From the NCBI GenBank assembly GCA_025766275.1, contig JAFKAC010000004.1, forward strand, positions 2,170,001-2,234,000: a DNA stretch of 64,000 bases, read 5' to 3'. The notes under the pieces were generated by a model. That model saw nothing but the letters and a program-made list of their open reading frames with translations, was not told where the DNA came from and did no database searches. The position numbers and the translations under genes were made by a program. The DNA is from Lactarius indigo. Lineage: Eukaryota; Basidiomycota; Agaricomycetes; Russulales; Russulaceae. Below, in pieces: positions 1 through 14,986 of this stretch (the stretch's first letter is position 1; every line of letters starts with the position of its first letter).

Positions 1-1624
1 GCCGCACGTGGCTACGGGGGTTAAAGTCGTTGATCTTACCTCTCCTGAGACGAAGTGGGAGTTTGGAACGGCAAATCAACCGCAGGACTGAATACACTCA
101 GGACGATAAAAGCAGCAGACCGGAGCTCGCCGAGCCTCAACCTCTTTCGCATGCTCACGCAGCGCCATCCAAAGCATCTCTGGATGTTAGCTTGTTGTTC
201 AATGGTCCCCTGCAGGAGTCCTTGTTACCTATTGTACCGGCGGAGCCTTCGTTGGCAGAGTTACACCATCCGTATCCTCAGCCACACCACCAGCTGTCAT
301 ACGTACTTCCACAGCACATGCATGTCCCACCACCTCCCCCTTCACAGGAGGAGTTGCAAGTGCAAACTGGACCAGGTCCATACCCCGTCCATCAGCCCCC
401 TCCACAGCCGCCGTCGGGTTCTAGCGCTGACGGGTTTGAGGTCAAGGACTATGGTTATGGGTTTGGGCGCGCAAGTGGGACAGGTCATGCCGTAATGTCG
501 ACGCGTGAGGAGCGCATCGTGCGAGAACGGGAATGGGAACGCAACCGCGATCCAGAACGTGAACCATACGCTTGGCGCCCCCCGCGTCGTGGCTCTTATA
601 GTGGGCACCACGAGCCGTGGAGGGTATGGTGTGCGCAGAGGACGAGGTGCGAATGGATTTGGACGTGGTATCTCTGGCCGCGGGTTCGGGCGGGGAGGAT
701 ATGGGCACCAGCACCGGAACCGGCACCAACACCAGCAGTCACACCAGCAGTCACACCAACATCAACACCAGCAACAACATCAACATCAACACCAACAACC
801 GCAACCGCATGCACCACAGCAGCAGCAGCAGCAGCAGCAGCAGCAAGCTCCACCCTTTACTGCGACGCCACCAACTCAAGCTTTTCAACCCCTGCAACCA
901 TCCACCCCACCACCGCGGTCTGCGACCGATGTCGGTCAATATGTTGCCACACCGGTTCAGCAACCGTATTTGCCGCATGGGTTTGACGCATATCAAGCAC
1001 CCGTTCCGCTTTCGTATCATCCACCCCCTAATGCAAGCATGCCAAGCTCTGTTTCGGTACACCCAGTACCAAGGCCACTATCAAATATTACATATTCTGC
1101 CGACCCTACACGATTCTTTCTCCTCGGTCAGCTGGAGTACTATTTGAGTGCGCAAAACATGGCTTCAGACTTATTCCTGAGACAAAGGGTAATTTCACTG
1201 TTTGGTGTGATTATAACCGCTGATCCCACCCGGGTTTTGATGGTAGATGGATTCACGCGGGTGGATCCCGGTGTCACTACTTGCGTCTTTCAATCGGGTT
1301 CGACAGTTAACGTTAGACCCGCAGCTGGTACGCGATGTTCTAACGCTATCATCGATCGTGGAACTACGTGACGACTGTGTGCGTATGGGGGGTGGTGAGT
1401 GGAGGCGGTTTGTCCTCCCAGACGCCCCGACAAGCACGGTTGAATTCGAGGGCGCCAAGGGGGAAGGGGAGCAAGAAAATAGGCTAGGAGTTGATCGGGG
1501 GCAATATGATTCAGAAGATCACGAGCACGTGGAGGACTACGTGGAGGAAGAGGAGGAAGAGGAAGAGATCGAGATCGTTATGGATCGAGAATTGGGTCAA
1601 ACATGGGCCACTCCGTCGTCCTGA
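1..1624 (+). CDS. La-related protein (LARP1-like), 5' partial, with two apparent frame breaks
   Basis: This is an RNA-binding protein of the La-related family, expected to bind mRNA in the cytoplasm. The C-terminal part holds a La motif: it begins with FLLGQLEYYLS, runs to FLRQR, and continues after an intron at 1189-1246 with MDSRGWIPVSLLASF and VRDVLTLS. Before it lie an RGG-rich stretch, a His/Gln-rich stretch with a Gln run, and Pro-rich sequence. An acidic tail ends at the stop at 1622-1624. The reading frame is open at the left edge, so the N-terminus is outside. The conserved frame is lost twice, near 85-86 and near 603-605. In each place one surplus G moves the sequence to the next frame, and removing it restores continuous family-like sequence. 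Assembly error, a damaged allele or programmed shifting are all possible. The La motif itself is intact. Confidence 0.8.
817..843 (+). repeat. (CAG)9 trinucleotide run in LARP
   Basis: Nine CAG units in the LARP reading frame encode most of a ten-glutamine run. They follow a less regular CAN-rich stretch from about 720 that codes for His and Gln. The run is likely to vary in length between strains. Confidence 0.85.
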
Positions 1625-1950
1625 CCTAATCGGTCGGTCTCTCGTCTGTCCCTGACAGAATTTTTTTTTTTTTTTGATTGAAATTGTTTGCTAGGTCCGA
1701 CGCAAAAATCAAAGATCGAAATGTTGTCTTTTCGATTGTGTGTAGTGTACAAGCATCTTTATCTGTTGTTGGTAACCACTTATACCTCTGAGTCACTGTT
1801 ACGTTAACACTTTCTTTTTCTTTTTCAAAATACAAATTCGGGCTGAGTGCGGTGCGGTACCAATTGTGGAACGCTCATCCACCTGACTGATGCCTCCCTC
1901 TATCATATTGGGCTGCCCCCGCTCCCATCTGGCTTTCCTCTCCCTCATCC

Positions 1951-4095
1951 ATGGTCTACACTCGTCTCAGCACCAAGTCCTCAAAACAACTACGGCAGCG
2001 ACAGGTTGCCCCTCCGCTTGATGCCCCCCAGTTCGACCTCGAGGAGATCGACTCCCATTGGCCCCCTGTCGAAGATTTTTCGAACGAGACACCGACCCAG
2101 CGTGAGGAGAGACTCGAGCGTGAACGCGAGGCGAAGCGCATAAACGACGAGATCGACGCTCAGATAGAGATTGAGAAATCAGAACGTCGCAAGCGACAAC
2201 CAGACGTCAGAGTCATCCTTCTTGGTCCGTTTATGTTCCCCCTCCTGACCTGACCACCCAAATCCTGACGTCTTTTTTATTCTTCCTTTTTTTTGAACAG
2301 GCCAAGCAGAATCAGGCAAGTCGACGATCTTACGAAACTTTCAGCTCAAGTACGCTCCCGCTGCGTTCAACGCCGAGTCTGAGGCATGGCGCACCATCAT
2401 CGACCTCAACCTCGTGCGTTCCGTCACATTCCTGCTCAGCCTCCTCGAGGAAGGCGAAAGCAGTAACGGCGGTAGCGGCTCCCGCAGCCCACGTGACGCC
2501 GAGGCGGGTTCGACAAGCCCATCAGGGAGCGGGAGCAAGCTCGTGCCAGTGCAACATCTGTCGGACGACTTGCGCCGCCTGCGCGTGAGCCTATCGCCGT
2601 TGAAGAGAATCGAGCAGTCGCTTGCCCGCTTCATCTCGCCTGACAACCCACGGCAGGCAGGCGCTGGTTCGGGGTCTTTACCAACGGAGCGCGCGTTCGA
2701 GGTGAGCGTGCGCTCTGGTTCGCGATGGAAGACGCTTTTCCGCCGAGGCAGCGGAGGCAACGGTAGTACGTCAGGCGCGAGTAACCACGGGCACGAGGAG
2801 GTCCAGAACGCACGGAGTGTGATCGAGGCTTGCCGTGAGGACATTGTCGCCCTCTGGAACCACCCGGCGGTGCGCGCCACTCTCACAGAACAGAGCGTCG
2901 CGCTCGAGTTTCAATCTGGATTGTGCGTGCTAGGCCTCGACAGTTTTTTCTGTCGCGGCGTTCACTGACTTTCCTGTCCTTTTTTTTTTCTTGTCTGTCG
3001 TCCCCTTTTTGCGCCCTCTCTCCCACTCGTTCCCTTTTCAACAGCTTCCTTGATGCGGTGGATCGGATTGCAGCGCCGGGATACCGACCGTCGCCAGGTA
3101 CGACGCGCCGGTCGTCGGCGATTATAATACGACGCCGCTGACACTGCGTGTATAACAGCCGACATTCTCAAGGCCCGAATACAGACCGTGGGCGTTGAGG
3201 AACATCCTTTGAAAGTCGAGAGAGGTATGTCTTCCGCTTACGATGTTGCGTGCGCGCACATCGTTGGTCTATATCGAGAACAGATAACCCATTCGGGTCA
3301 AAAGATGAGCAACTTTGGAGTATCATTGACGTTGGAGGTAGTCGAGGGTCGCGTGGTGCGCAGTCTCAACTCGAGCTCGAGTGGGGGTGTACGCGCTCGC
3401 TCATTACGTGATCTGTTACAGCGGCCTGGGTGCCTTATTTTGAAGATGGTAAGGGCATAAGCGTGCCTGATTGTCGAACCACGCTAACCAATGTGAACAG
3501 TGAACATGCTCCTGTTCATTGCGCCTGTTTCGGCGTTCAACCAAACGTTAACTGAGGATCGCAGCGTGAATCGACTGGTGCGTGGCCCACATCCCTGAAC
3601 GATAAACTGTTGACACCGGGGACTTGCAGTGGGACACTTTCTTACTGTGGAAGGCAGTGTGCAAACACCAACTGTTAAGAAAGGCAACGTTTGTTGTCTT
3701 GCTCAACAAATCCGACCTTCTGGACGCGAAGATTCGAAACGGGGTACGGTTTCGACAGTTCGTAACGTCGTACAAGGACCGGCCAAACAAAACTGAGAAT
3801 ATTTTGGAGTGTAAGCCTGTATTTTCTAGAACGAACGGGCCGAAATGATTCTGCGTGACAGACTTGAAGGAGAAATTTTCTTGGATCTATAAGCAGGAAG
3901 CAGAAAACGCGCGAAGCCTACACATCCACGTCACCTGCGCCACCGACTCTAGCTCAACGTCGATCGTGTTAAATAGGAGTGCGTATGTTCGTGGCACGCC
4001 TTGCAGGACGGGTTTTACTGACGAGAATGGTGTCCCCCCCTGCAGTACGAGAGGTGATATCTATGGACAGTTTCCACAAGGCGAATTTGTTGTGA
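1951..4095 (+). CDS. Heterotrimeric G-protein alpha subunit, divergent basidiomycete type
   Basis: This is a GTP-binding alpha subunit that relays signals from seven-helix receptors at the plasma membrane. Ten exons give 505 aa. Introns are at 2225-2300, 2923-3044, 3098-3158, 3225-3304, 3356-3421, 3449-3500, 3578-3629, 3811-3861 and 3979-4045, all GT-AG. The P-loop is GQAESGKST (residues 92-100). Switch I keeps the Arg and Thr in KARIQTVG. Switch II reads DVGGSRGSR, so Ser351 stands where the catalytic Gln normally is. NKSD and TCATDS are the base-binding motifs. A Ser/Gly-rich insert of about 30 residues (about 143-172) lengthens the helical domain; typical G-alphas are about 350 aa. The N-terminus lacks an MGxxxS myristoylation signal. 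PMP3 follows on the same strand. Confidence 0.92.
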
Positions 4096-4245
4096 GGCGA
4101 TAAGGCCTTAAGTGAATATATTTTTATATTTCGAGTCATCAGCTGCGGCTGCGGCTACGTAATCCTAGTACGATAATTATTTAAATACTGTACCTGCACG
4201 CTCCACGCCCGCTTCACCGCACTCCACACTTACGCTTTGACAAAC

Positions 4246-4815
4246 ATGTCCGTTAGAGCATCAGACGTTTGCCTCATTCTTGTACTCCTATCTTACTTTG
4301 CAATCACTTCAGATTCTCACACATAGAATGCCCGCAGGTCGCTATCCTCTTTCCGCCGGCAGCGGCGGCGTTTGTAACAGGCTGTAGTTGCGACCTCTTG
4401 ATCAACATTTGTCTAACCATGTATGTCTGCTTCCTCCCTCTCATAATAGCCAATAACAAAGACCGAACCTAACCAATTCACAGCCTCGGCTACCTGCCCG
4501 GCCACATCGTTCGTCTTCTCTCATTTCAACGCCATCGTGCTTCTAGAGTTAACTTAACTTTGTATTCATTCCTCCATTAGCACGCCTTCTGGCTCATATA
4601 TCGCCGCATGAAGGCCGACGAAATTTACGGCAGGGGTAGATACATCTGTACGTCTTTGATGATAGCCATCTTGCCCCATCGTAACCATATCCTTCAACTT
4701 ACTTTCACACACAGACATCGGCAATGGTGCATTCGAGCCCGGCCCCGGCGTACAGCCGATCGCAGTGCAGACGCCGTACCAACGAGGTTATGGTGCGACG
4801 GCTCTGGGACCCTGA
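4246..4815 (+). CDS. PMP3: PMP3/RCI2 small hydrophobic membrane peptide
   Basis: This is a plasma-membrane proteolipid of the Pmp3/stress-response peptide family, which affects membrane potential and salt tolerance in yeast. The spliced product is about 103 aa. It has the family pattern: a short N-terminus, a first membrane helix with LFPPAAAAF, the Cys pair in GCSCDLLINICLT, LGYLPGHIHAFWLIY as the second helix, then a charged tail with RRMKADE and a YIGNGAFEPG segment. Four introns were placed. The first follows the codons for CLIL and ends at the AG before VAILF; the others lie in ICLT/ILGY, GHI/HAFW and RYI/YIGNG. The C-terminal extension after YIGNGAF is longer than in yeast Pmp3. The start at 4246 is the first ATG and lies 150 bp past the G-alpha stop. 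Confidence 0.87.
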
Positions 4816-5091
4816 CGGAAGGGGGCTATAGTAGTTTAGCAGCCCATTGACACTAGCCGTGCCTCCATCGCCCCCCTTCCATTTGATTATTGCTGTAGGA
4901 CAGTACGGTATGATTATATACGACCTGACAGCGTTACCTGTATGTGAGATACTGCGGAGCCTGACTTTGCTCTGTATCATTTTCAATTATCGCTGTTTGC
5001 TACGCTCGATCGGGTTGTGTGAAATTGACTCTATTTCTGGCTTGGCTCTATTGGCGTACTTTTAATAGGTTACTTGTACACGGCTCTCCCA

Positions 5092-8281
<3,190 letters not shown>

Positions 8282-8339
8282 CGCAATCCAGAACAACGAG
8301 CAAGTCGCCTTCCCGTTCTTTCTCACGGGTTCAATCATC

Positions 8340-9411
8340 ATGTCGAATGACGATGATGTCGGCTTCCTCTCACTTACTCCCAACTTACGATCTCGCATTG
8401 ACAACGCTTTTCACACCGCTTTGGCTTCCGATCAGCGGGGTTCTGGTCCATTTACCGTTGGCTTAACTCATGATATCCCGGGCGGCTTCCTACTAGACGA
8501 TGATGACAGTATGGCTGGCGGTTTCCTCCCGCCCTCTCCTCCCGCCGTTGTTCGGGGGAGTGGGAGTGAGCGCAGGGGAGATGAACGACTATCTTATATC
8601 CCCCTATCGCGCATTCCACATGCCCTTCAGCTCTTAGATCTCCCGCCGGACGACGACGAAGTCCTCGCCGTGTTTCGCAATGCAGCAACAGGTTGGGGAA
8701 ACGACCACATTTCAGCCCTCCGTTCTACTCGGCGCGGGCGCAATACCGTGACTACATCTGAAGAAGGCGACGAAACTGAGGAGCGTGTTAGTCTTAGGGA
8801 CTGGAGGGCCGTATGCGCCGCTCTCATGGACGACGGCGGAGACGAAGAGGGCGAAAAAGAGGGGGATGACGTTGATATCGAGGACGAGGACGCAGGTGAC
8901 ATTGACCAAAATTCGTCATCCGGTTTGGGAGAGTCCTCCTCAGATGAGTATCATGATACCTCCGCCGTGGCTAAATCACGGAAACGACCACGCAAGTCTA
9001 CCTCTGCGTCCACCCCAGATCACAAAGAGCCTCGGAAAACTCGCTCGAGGAAGACTCAATCCGCGACTCCACGGCGGGGCGACTCCATCTCTGAGAGGGC
9101 AGCCGTGGAGATTACCCCCAGGCAGCGGCGCGAGTGCTTGCAAGCATTTTTGCTTTTCTTCCCTGGAGTGCCCGAAGACGTGGCCAAGCTCAGACGTCTT
9201 GGCGTGCGCGAACTGAGCGCTGCTGCTACCGTGCTGAACGAAAAAATAAAGACGGAAGAGGTTCGTCAGCTCGACTTTCAAAGGCTTGTACAACAACCAA
9301 CTTGACTGACTATAGGTGATTGAGATGCTCGATACTTTCTCAACTTCACCAGACAAGACCATGGGCCTATCCGAATTTGAGAAGATGATGGTCGCCACGC
9401 GGCTTGCGTGA
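8340..9411 (+). CDS. Conserved hypothetical protein with degenerate calmodulin-like EF-hands
   Basis: Two exons (8340-9260 and 9316-9411, intron GTTCGT...TAG) encode 338 aa. I do not recognise a named family. The N-terminal half has a Pro-rich segment and a helix-loop-helix-like stretch ending in VSLRDWRAVCAALM. A highly acidic region and then a basic KSRKRPRK-type region follow, the latter a possible nuclear localisation signal. The C-terminus resembles a second, degenerate EF-hand pair: LRRLGVRELSAAATVLNE and DTFSTSPDKTMGLSEFEKM, with a Glu at the 12th loop position but poor calcium ligands. The layout recalls centrin-fold proteins such as Rad33, which is only an inference. The reading frame stays open upstream of 8340, but that part is antisense to Trm4 exons and looks non-coding. 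Confidence 0.75.
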
Positions 9412-10240
9412 CGAGTGCAGCGTACTCCCGATCCGACAGGACAATAAATACAACTTGCATATGTTTGACGCCTTCTGAGTCATGTGTACAGGATATATCA
9501 GCTGTAGGACGTCTATTTAATATCGGTGTACATGATAAGAATCCAGGTCGCCAAGGGAAAAAACCACATTTTGTCCGATTGCGTATATGAGCCGAATGGC
9601 CTAGGATCTATTGTCTGGGTAAAGCTATCTCGGGTAGTTCGCATTGACAACGAAACGACTGTCACCTCGTCCATTCCTAGTCTGAGTGTTTACTCAAAGG
9701 AAGATACCTGGTCGTGTAACTAAGTATGCTCTGAGTCCAGACTCGAGTTGCATGTTCGAAATCAAACAAGGTGGCTCGAAACTCCATTGTACTTGGTGGT
9801 TGCACTAAGTTTTTACAGATAGCCTGGGCCTGGCAATCAAGAGTGACTCCCGGTGTCCAGTCCGCTGATATAGACCCTGAAGCAATACCCGGACCTTCAG
9901 AGGGCGATAGAGCAGTTTGTCGTGTCAGTTTCTTATGTCATGTAGCTCTTGGTAGGGACCGTACTATTAGGGGCAGCCTCATTGTCCATATCTACATCAA
10001 TGAACTCTCACAGGTGTGCGCAGGGCCTTCGTTTGCTATGTTTCCGGACTATTTGACTTTAAATTCGCCTCCAATCTTTAAGCAATTCGTCCTTCGGCGC
10101 CACTTCCCATGGCCCTCGCAAAGGCTCGGGTGTTTCTCAAAGCTGCCACAAGGAACAAGGGGAAGTCCGTGTACAAGGTACGTCCGCGGGTACTCATGTG
10201 GTGACTGCGGCAAGTATTGACTTGCGTGGCGTAGGAAGGA
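9412..10240. other. Intergenic stretch without a convincing gene
   Basis: Only short open frames occur here, including one of 149 codons at 9771-10220 with no recognisable domain. The sequence leads directly into the F-box relic, so its right end (after about 10110) may be the decayed 5' part of that gene. Confidence 0.5.
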
Positions 10241-10707
10241 GATACGCAACACCGATCGACGTGCTCCCAGACGACGCCTTGCTCGAAATATTTGATTCCT
10301 ATAGAATCAATGACATCGGACCATGGAACTAGGCTAGACTAGTGCATGTATGCCGAAGATGGTGTCAAATCGTATTTGTCTCACCACGCCTTCTCGATCT
10401 CCAACTCCTGTCAGCAAGAATTTGAGTTGCTGGCCAGCCTTTCCTCTCGTCATCAAGTACGTTCTATACCTTAATTCTGATGACGAAGAGGATTTTTTTT
10501 GCTGCACCCGAGCACCCGAATCGTGTGCGCAGTATCATTCTTATCGCAGAGGGCCCTTTGTTGGTTAAGGTGGCCATAGAAATGCAAAAGCCATTTCTAG
10601 GCCTGACGCGTCTTTACCTTTCGTCTATTCGTGGGGATCTGCCAGTCCTTCCTCGTGGATACTTGTCGTCTGGATCTATCTTGTGTGGCTATGCTCTTCC
10701 TGTGTGA
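10241..10707 (+). pseudogene. F-box protein relic
   Basis: A broken copy of the F-box proteins that are highly expanded in Agaricomycetes and act as substrate adaptors for SCF ubiquitin ligases. Visible pieces in order are IDVLPDDALLEIFDSY, LVHVCRRWCQIVFVSPRLLD, a segment like PEHPNRVRSIILI, and FLGLTRLYLSS followed by a leucine-rich-type stretch. A TAG at 10330-10332 lies between the two halves of the F-box. A TGA follows a few codons after the RLLDLQLL stretch, and the frame changes before the PEHPNR segment. No continuous product is possible with the splice sites I can find, and the C-terminal repeats are missing. Confidence 0.75.
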
Positions 10708-10905
10708 CCATTAGCCAGGAGTTGGGCAACTCGAGGTGAGGGTAGGCGATCCTTGCTGACGAACATCCGAAGAGAGAGCACAGAACGTCAGGGGATCACA
10801 TTTATGATACATCGAAGGAGTTGAATGCAGGTGTAAGTAATGTACAATGAAGGTGCGGTGGAGCTGAAGTGGCGCTGCTTAGGGTTACCGATGCTATAAA
10901 GGTAT

Positions 10906-13900
10906 CTATAGAGACGCCAGGATGCTTTGGATCCATGGATTGTTCTCTATCCTTGTCTGGTAGTCGGCAAAGCAGCTCTTGAGCTCATCGAGCTGGGCTT
11001 CTGGGGAAAGATCGTCTGACATGACGACGTCTTCACCGTCAACCGCAGGTGTTTCCAAAGGAGAGCGCGACGCCCATGTTTTCAGTAGTTCTTCGACAAT
11101 TTGGACACCGCTCTCGATGACCTCTGGGGAGAACTGCGATTCTTGTTGCTCTGGTGGAATGGAGAGATTGAGCTTTGCAACGAAATTCGATGTCGCGATC
11201 AGAGACTTACCAGTCCCAAAGTCCTCCAGTTCTGCGGCCTTGCGTTTGGCGAGCTACAAGGATTTCAGTGAGCCACACACAACCACATCACAATCAAGAT
11301 AGGTTTTACTCGAACGACGGGCTCAGGAAAGTTAGCCATCCTGGCGACGTGTATGCCGAAGCTTTGGTCGGAAACGCCTAACGTACTTGTCAGCACCGGC
11401 ACATGGGCAGTTTCACTTTTTTAAAAACAAGGCATACCAGGTTCTACTCTGTAAAGCAGTGTAATGTCACGGTCCTTGGACTGGCCGTCCGACTCTCCTA
11501 CGTGGGCGACGACGTGTAAATTTTTGACATGACTGAGTTCTTGATCCAGTGCCGTGAGTTCATGAAAATGAGTAGCGAATAGGCAAAAGGCGTGAATCTC
11601 GGAGGCGATCTTTCTGCTCACGTTCAATACGAGCAAGGGCGCCTCGCGTGACGTACGTACTCAGATATGGACCAGGCCAGCCCGAATCCATCATAGGTGG
11701 ACGTCCCTGAATTAAGTGAAAGTGTAAGCAGAGGTAACTCGTCCTGTCAATAACCTCGACGAACCCCGTCCAAGCTCATCGATGATAATGAGCGAGTCTT
11801 TTGTGGCAGACTGTTTTCTCAGGATAAGAACCAAGTCAACATTCAAAGACACGAAGCATAACCTTGAGAATCGTCGCGGTCTCTAGCATTTCGGCCATGA
11901 AAGTCGAGATACCCTTCAGCTGGCTGTCCCCTGCCCCGACGCGGCATAAAATTGAGTCAAATATGGGCAACTGGGCCTCCGAACAAGATACGAATGAACC
12001 GATCTGCGCCATGAGCGCAATAACCCCAACCTGAATCAATCCATCAGCTCTCCAACTGCGGTGGTTAAGCTACTCAAAACACACCTGCCGAATGTACGTG
12101 CTTTTGCCCCCCATATTTGGTCCAGCTGATTGTTGTCGGTCAGAGTAGTGCCAATACAAGAGTGCTGAACATACTAATAATTTGGAATTCGCTTTTGTCT
12201 GTCGAGATAGGGTGAACGACGTAAGAGCCTGGCCTCGAGTCGAGGATGGCAAGGCATACCTTTGACCATCTCTACGTCGTTTGGAATAAAGCTTATATCG
12301 TCTTGTACTTCGAGACAGGGGTGCCGCGCATCTTTGAGCACGAGATTACCGGTGCCTACATGGACGAAGATAAGACAGGAAAAACTGTTGATACTCAGTT
12401 GACAAACCTTTCTCGACGACAGTTGGTTTCACATATGCTTCGGGGGCATTGACAGCAACATGGGCGAAGCTACGAAGATCGAGTCACATCGCTGGTCAGC
12501 TACGAGTTAGAGACCTACCTCAAAATCACATCTAGATGTGCCAGGACTCCATTTAAGGACTCTAGCACTGGAGTGTACGTCGCTACAATGGCTTTAATAT
12601 TATGGCCATCGCGAGAAGAGGGAGTACTTACATGCGATTGATACAACTTCCTTGACAAGTCCACTCTGAGTACGCGAATACGCTTCAGTTGCCTCTTGGT
12701 ATTCTACCGCGAAATTCTTCAGCGTCGTTGTTGTGAAGTAAACCCCCGACTTGATGGTCCCGAGTTCGATGTACTTTCGCTTGTTACTGATAGCCCGCGA
12801 GTCCTGATAACCCTTTGAGCGATTACACGGCACGATTGAAAGTACATGATTCACGCACGTTTTTCGTCAGTCGGAACGCATACCCATATGACGTCGAGTT
12901 TTCTAGATGTAGCTTCTTGTCGAGCTCAAGGCTGAGGTCGTTTGCCACGTCCCGATGCTCTTCGTCCAGTCCATCCCGTGCAGCACTGATTTGATCTGCC
13001 AGTTTTTGCAGGCGGGGGTCGTAGTCCGGTTTGATAGCGTAATTATGTCTGTCTAGTTCCGAGAGGTCGAGCGTTTGCTCAACCATCTCGGCATACTTGT
13101 CGAGGCTAGCGGCGTGCTCTTCGAGGTGTCTTAAATAAACCTCTTGGATAAGCTCCTGGCCACCTTCGGTGTTTGTGTTGATATGCTTTAGAGCCTCAAT
13201 AAGGCCGCTCAGCTGGAGAAAGGAATAGTCAGGAGTGGTCGTTCCTGGAGCTCTAAAGGCGTTACCTTCAGAACTGCCTGATAGACTCGCACAACATCTT
13301 CAAGAGAAGCAACCGATTTCTGGAATCGTTTACTTATACGATTCATGTCAGGCATAAGTTTCATGAAGTCGTCCTAGTACTGTCGTTCAACTCTCTGTTG
13401 ATTCAAATTGTAAGAGTCGTAGCCCACCTGAAGCGTCCTACGTGTGTTTGAGTCCTCGACGAACATCTCAACCAGGTCTTGCCTTCTCACTAGATCGCCG
13501 GCATCAGTAGTCATAGGGGTGCCTAACCTGCGCAACATACGGATTTCATGGCGATTAACAAGTGGCTGTTTCAACCAGCTTCCGAGCATCCGCGTCCCTT
13601 GTGCAGTTTTACATTTGTTCAAAAGTCCGAGAAGCGTCGTGTTCTTTGCTCCGGAGCCCTGCGGCAAAATGACTTGTCAGACAGATGCCGTTTCTCGGAA
13701 GCCGAACTCACGTTTCCGCTGTCTATAAGATTCAAGGCGCGTAAAGCACTCGCATCCAAGCGCATATATTGTCCCAAATCATGTGTACGGATAGACCAAG
13801 CACCATGATTAGACGAATCGGAGAGAAGACCGAGGTACGTGATCAGCGCTGCGATAGCGGATGGGGCGGTAGGTAGGCCGAGTTGCGCTACCGGAAGGTC

Positions 13901-14986
13901 GATTAGCGTAGCGAGATAGCCTATGAGGACCGCGTACGAATCACGGTTGAACCCTCTGTCGTACTAGCACCCGTTGTTAGAGGTGCTAACAGACGAGTGA
14001 GATCCTCCTCGACCGTCTTTGCCATAAATTCACCTAAAGGGTTTGCGTCGGAAATAGGTGGCGCAGTTGGTACGCATATACTTACTGGGTTTCCGCTCAG
14101 TAATGACAATACCACATCTATCGAGGACATCTTTGAGCTTTTTAAGATCGAAGTCGCGATCGGTTCCACCGGAGGCGGTGCCTGTGGGTACAATCGCTTC
14201 CTTGATTCCTAGTTGAATGGCAAGGGTCTGGGGAGAAACATTAGTGTACCTCTCTACCCATAAAAGCACAAGAACGCACCTCAACGTTGGAGAATGCATC
14301 GTTGTCCACGAAATCTGCCACTCCAAACTGCCGCAGACTGGTATCTGCGAATGCAATGCCTACAGTCTTGGACTTCGCTTTGCCAGAAGAACCAGGAACT
14401 ACCGGAGTCGTAGCCAGCTTCACCGCCATGATGACGGGTGGAGATAGTATGTCATTGTTTACAAAGAGCATATCTTCTAGAGCTTGCAAGTTTCCAGGAG
14501 ACGCCTTTGAACCAAGGTTAATAGAAATAAGAGAATCAGAGAGGGTTGTCTTACTTCCTTATCCAATTTGAATTTAGAGACCTTTTTGCCATGGCCAGCC
14601 TCGGGAACCCATATTTCCACTTTCAGCTGCCTGCTCGTCAAGGCCTCTCTCAGAAAAGAAGTCGCAACCGTGGGCCTGAGAGTGACGCTGGGTAAACCCG
14701 CAGCCTTTGAACCGAGATATTTGAGGACAGAATTGGTGTGAAATACGTGTCGGGCGATATAGAGTGCATCAGGACCGTGCGCACTGTAGAAGTCCTCGTT
14801 GCCAGTTTTCCTGAAGAAAAGCCGGATGGTGCCATTAGTATCTGGCGACTTTGGGAGGAGCTTATTGAAGAATGATATAAAACCGGGGTCAAAAGAATCT
14901 TTGAAATGGTAAGCCCGAGGACTGATGAAGCAGACTGAGAACGAACCCGTCTCGTCTTCTTTCTCTTTCCCGTACATTAATGACAT
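10906..14986 (-). CDS. MSH2: DNA mismatch-repair protein MSH2
   Basis: This is the MutS-family ATPase that pairs with Msh6 or Msh3 in the nucleus to recognise mismatches. The N-terminal mismatch-binding domain shows [28 protein letters not shown] and [15 protein letters not shown]. The connector, lever and clamp follow, with [27 protein letters not shown] and [15 protein letters not shown] stretches. The ATPase domain has the Walker A motif [14 protein letters not shown] (about 12100) and an ATHFHEL stretch (about 11590). The C-terminal dimerisation region ends in [13 protein letters not shown] first intron at 14899-14946 joins [10 protein letters not shown] to DSFDPGF. An in-frame ATG at 14977 could be the real start. 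About a dozen exons give a product near the usual 930-960 aa, with no frame break seen. Confidence 0.92.

Noticed and set aside
2341..2886. 181-codon minus-strand frame
   Set aside because: It is the antisense shadow of the G-alpha second exon.
9771..10220. 149-codon plus-strand frame
   Set aside because: No domain, odd composition; only its right end may belong to the F-box relic.
11180..11230. Possible GT-AG intron in the last part of MSH2
   Set aside because: Reading straight through keeps the frame (EDFGTGKS to LNLSIPPE), whereas removing the candidate intron breaks it.
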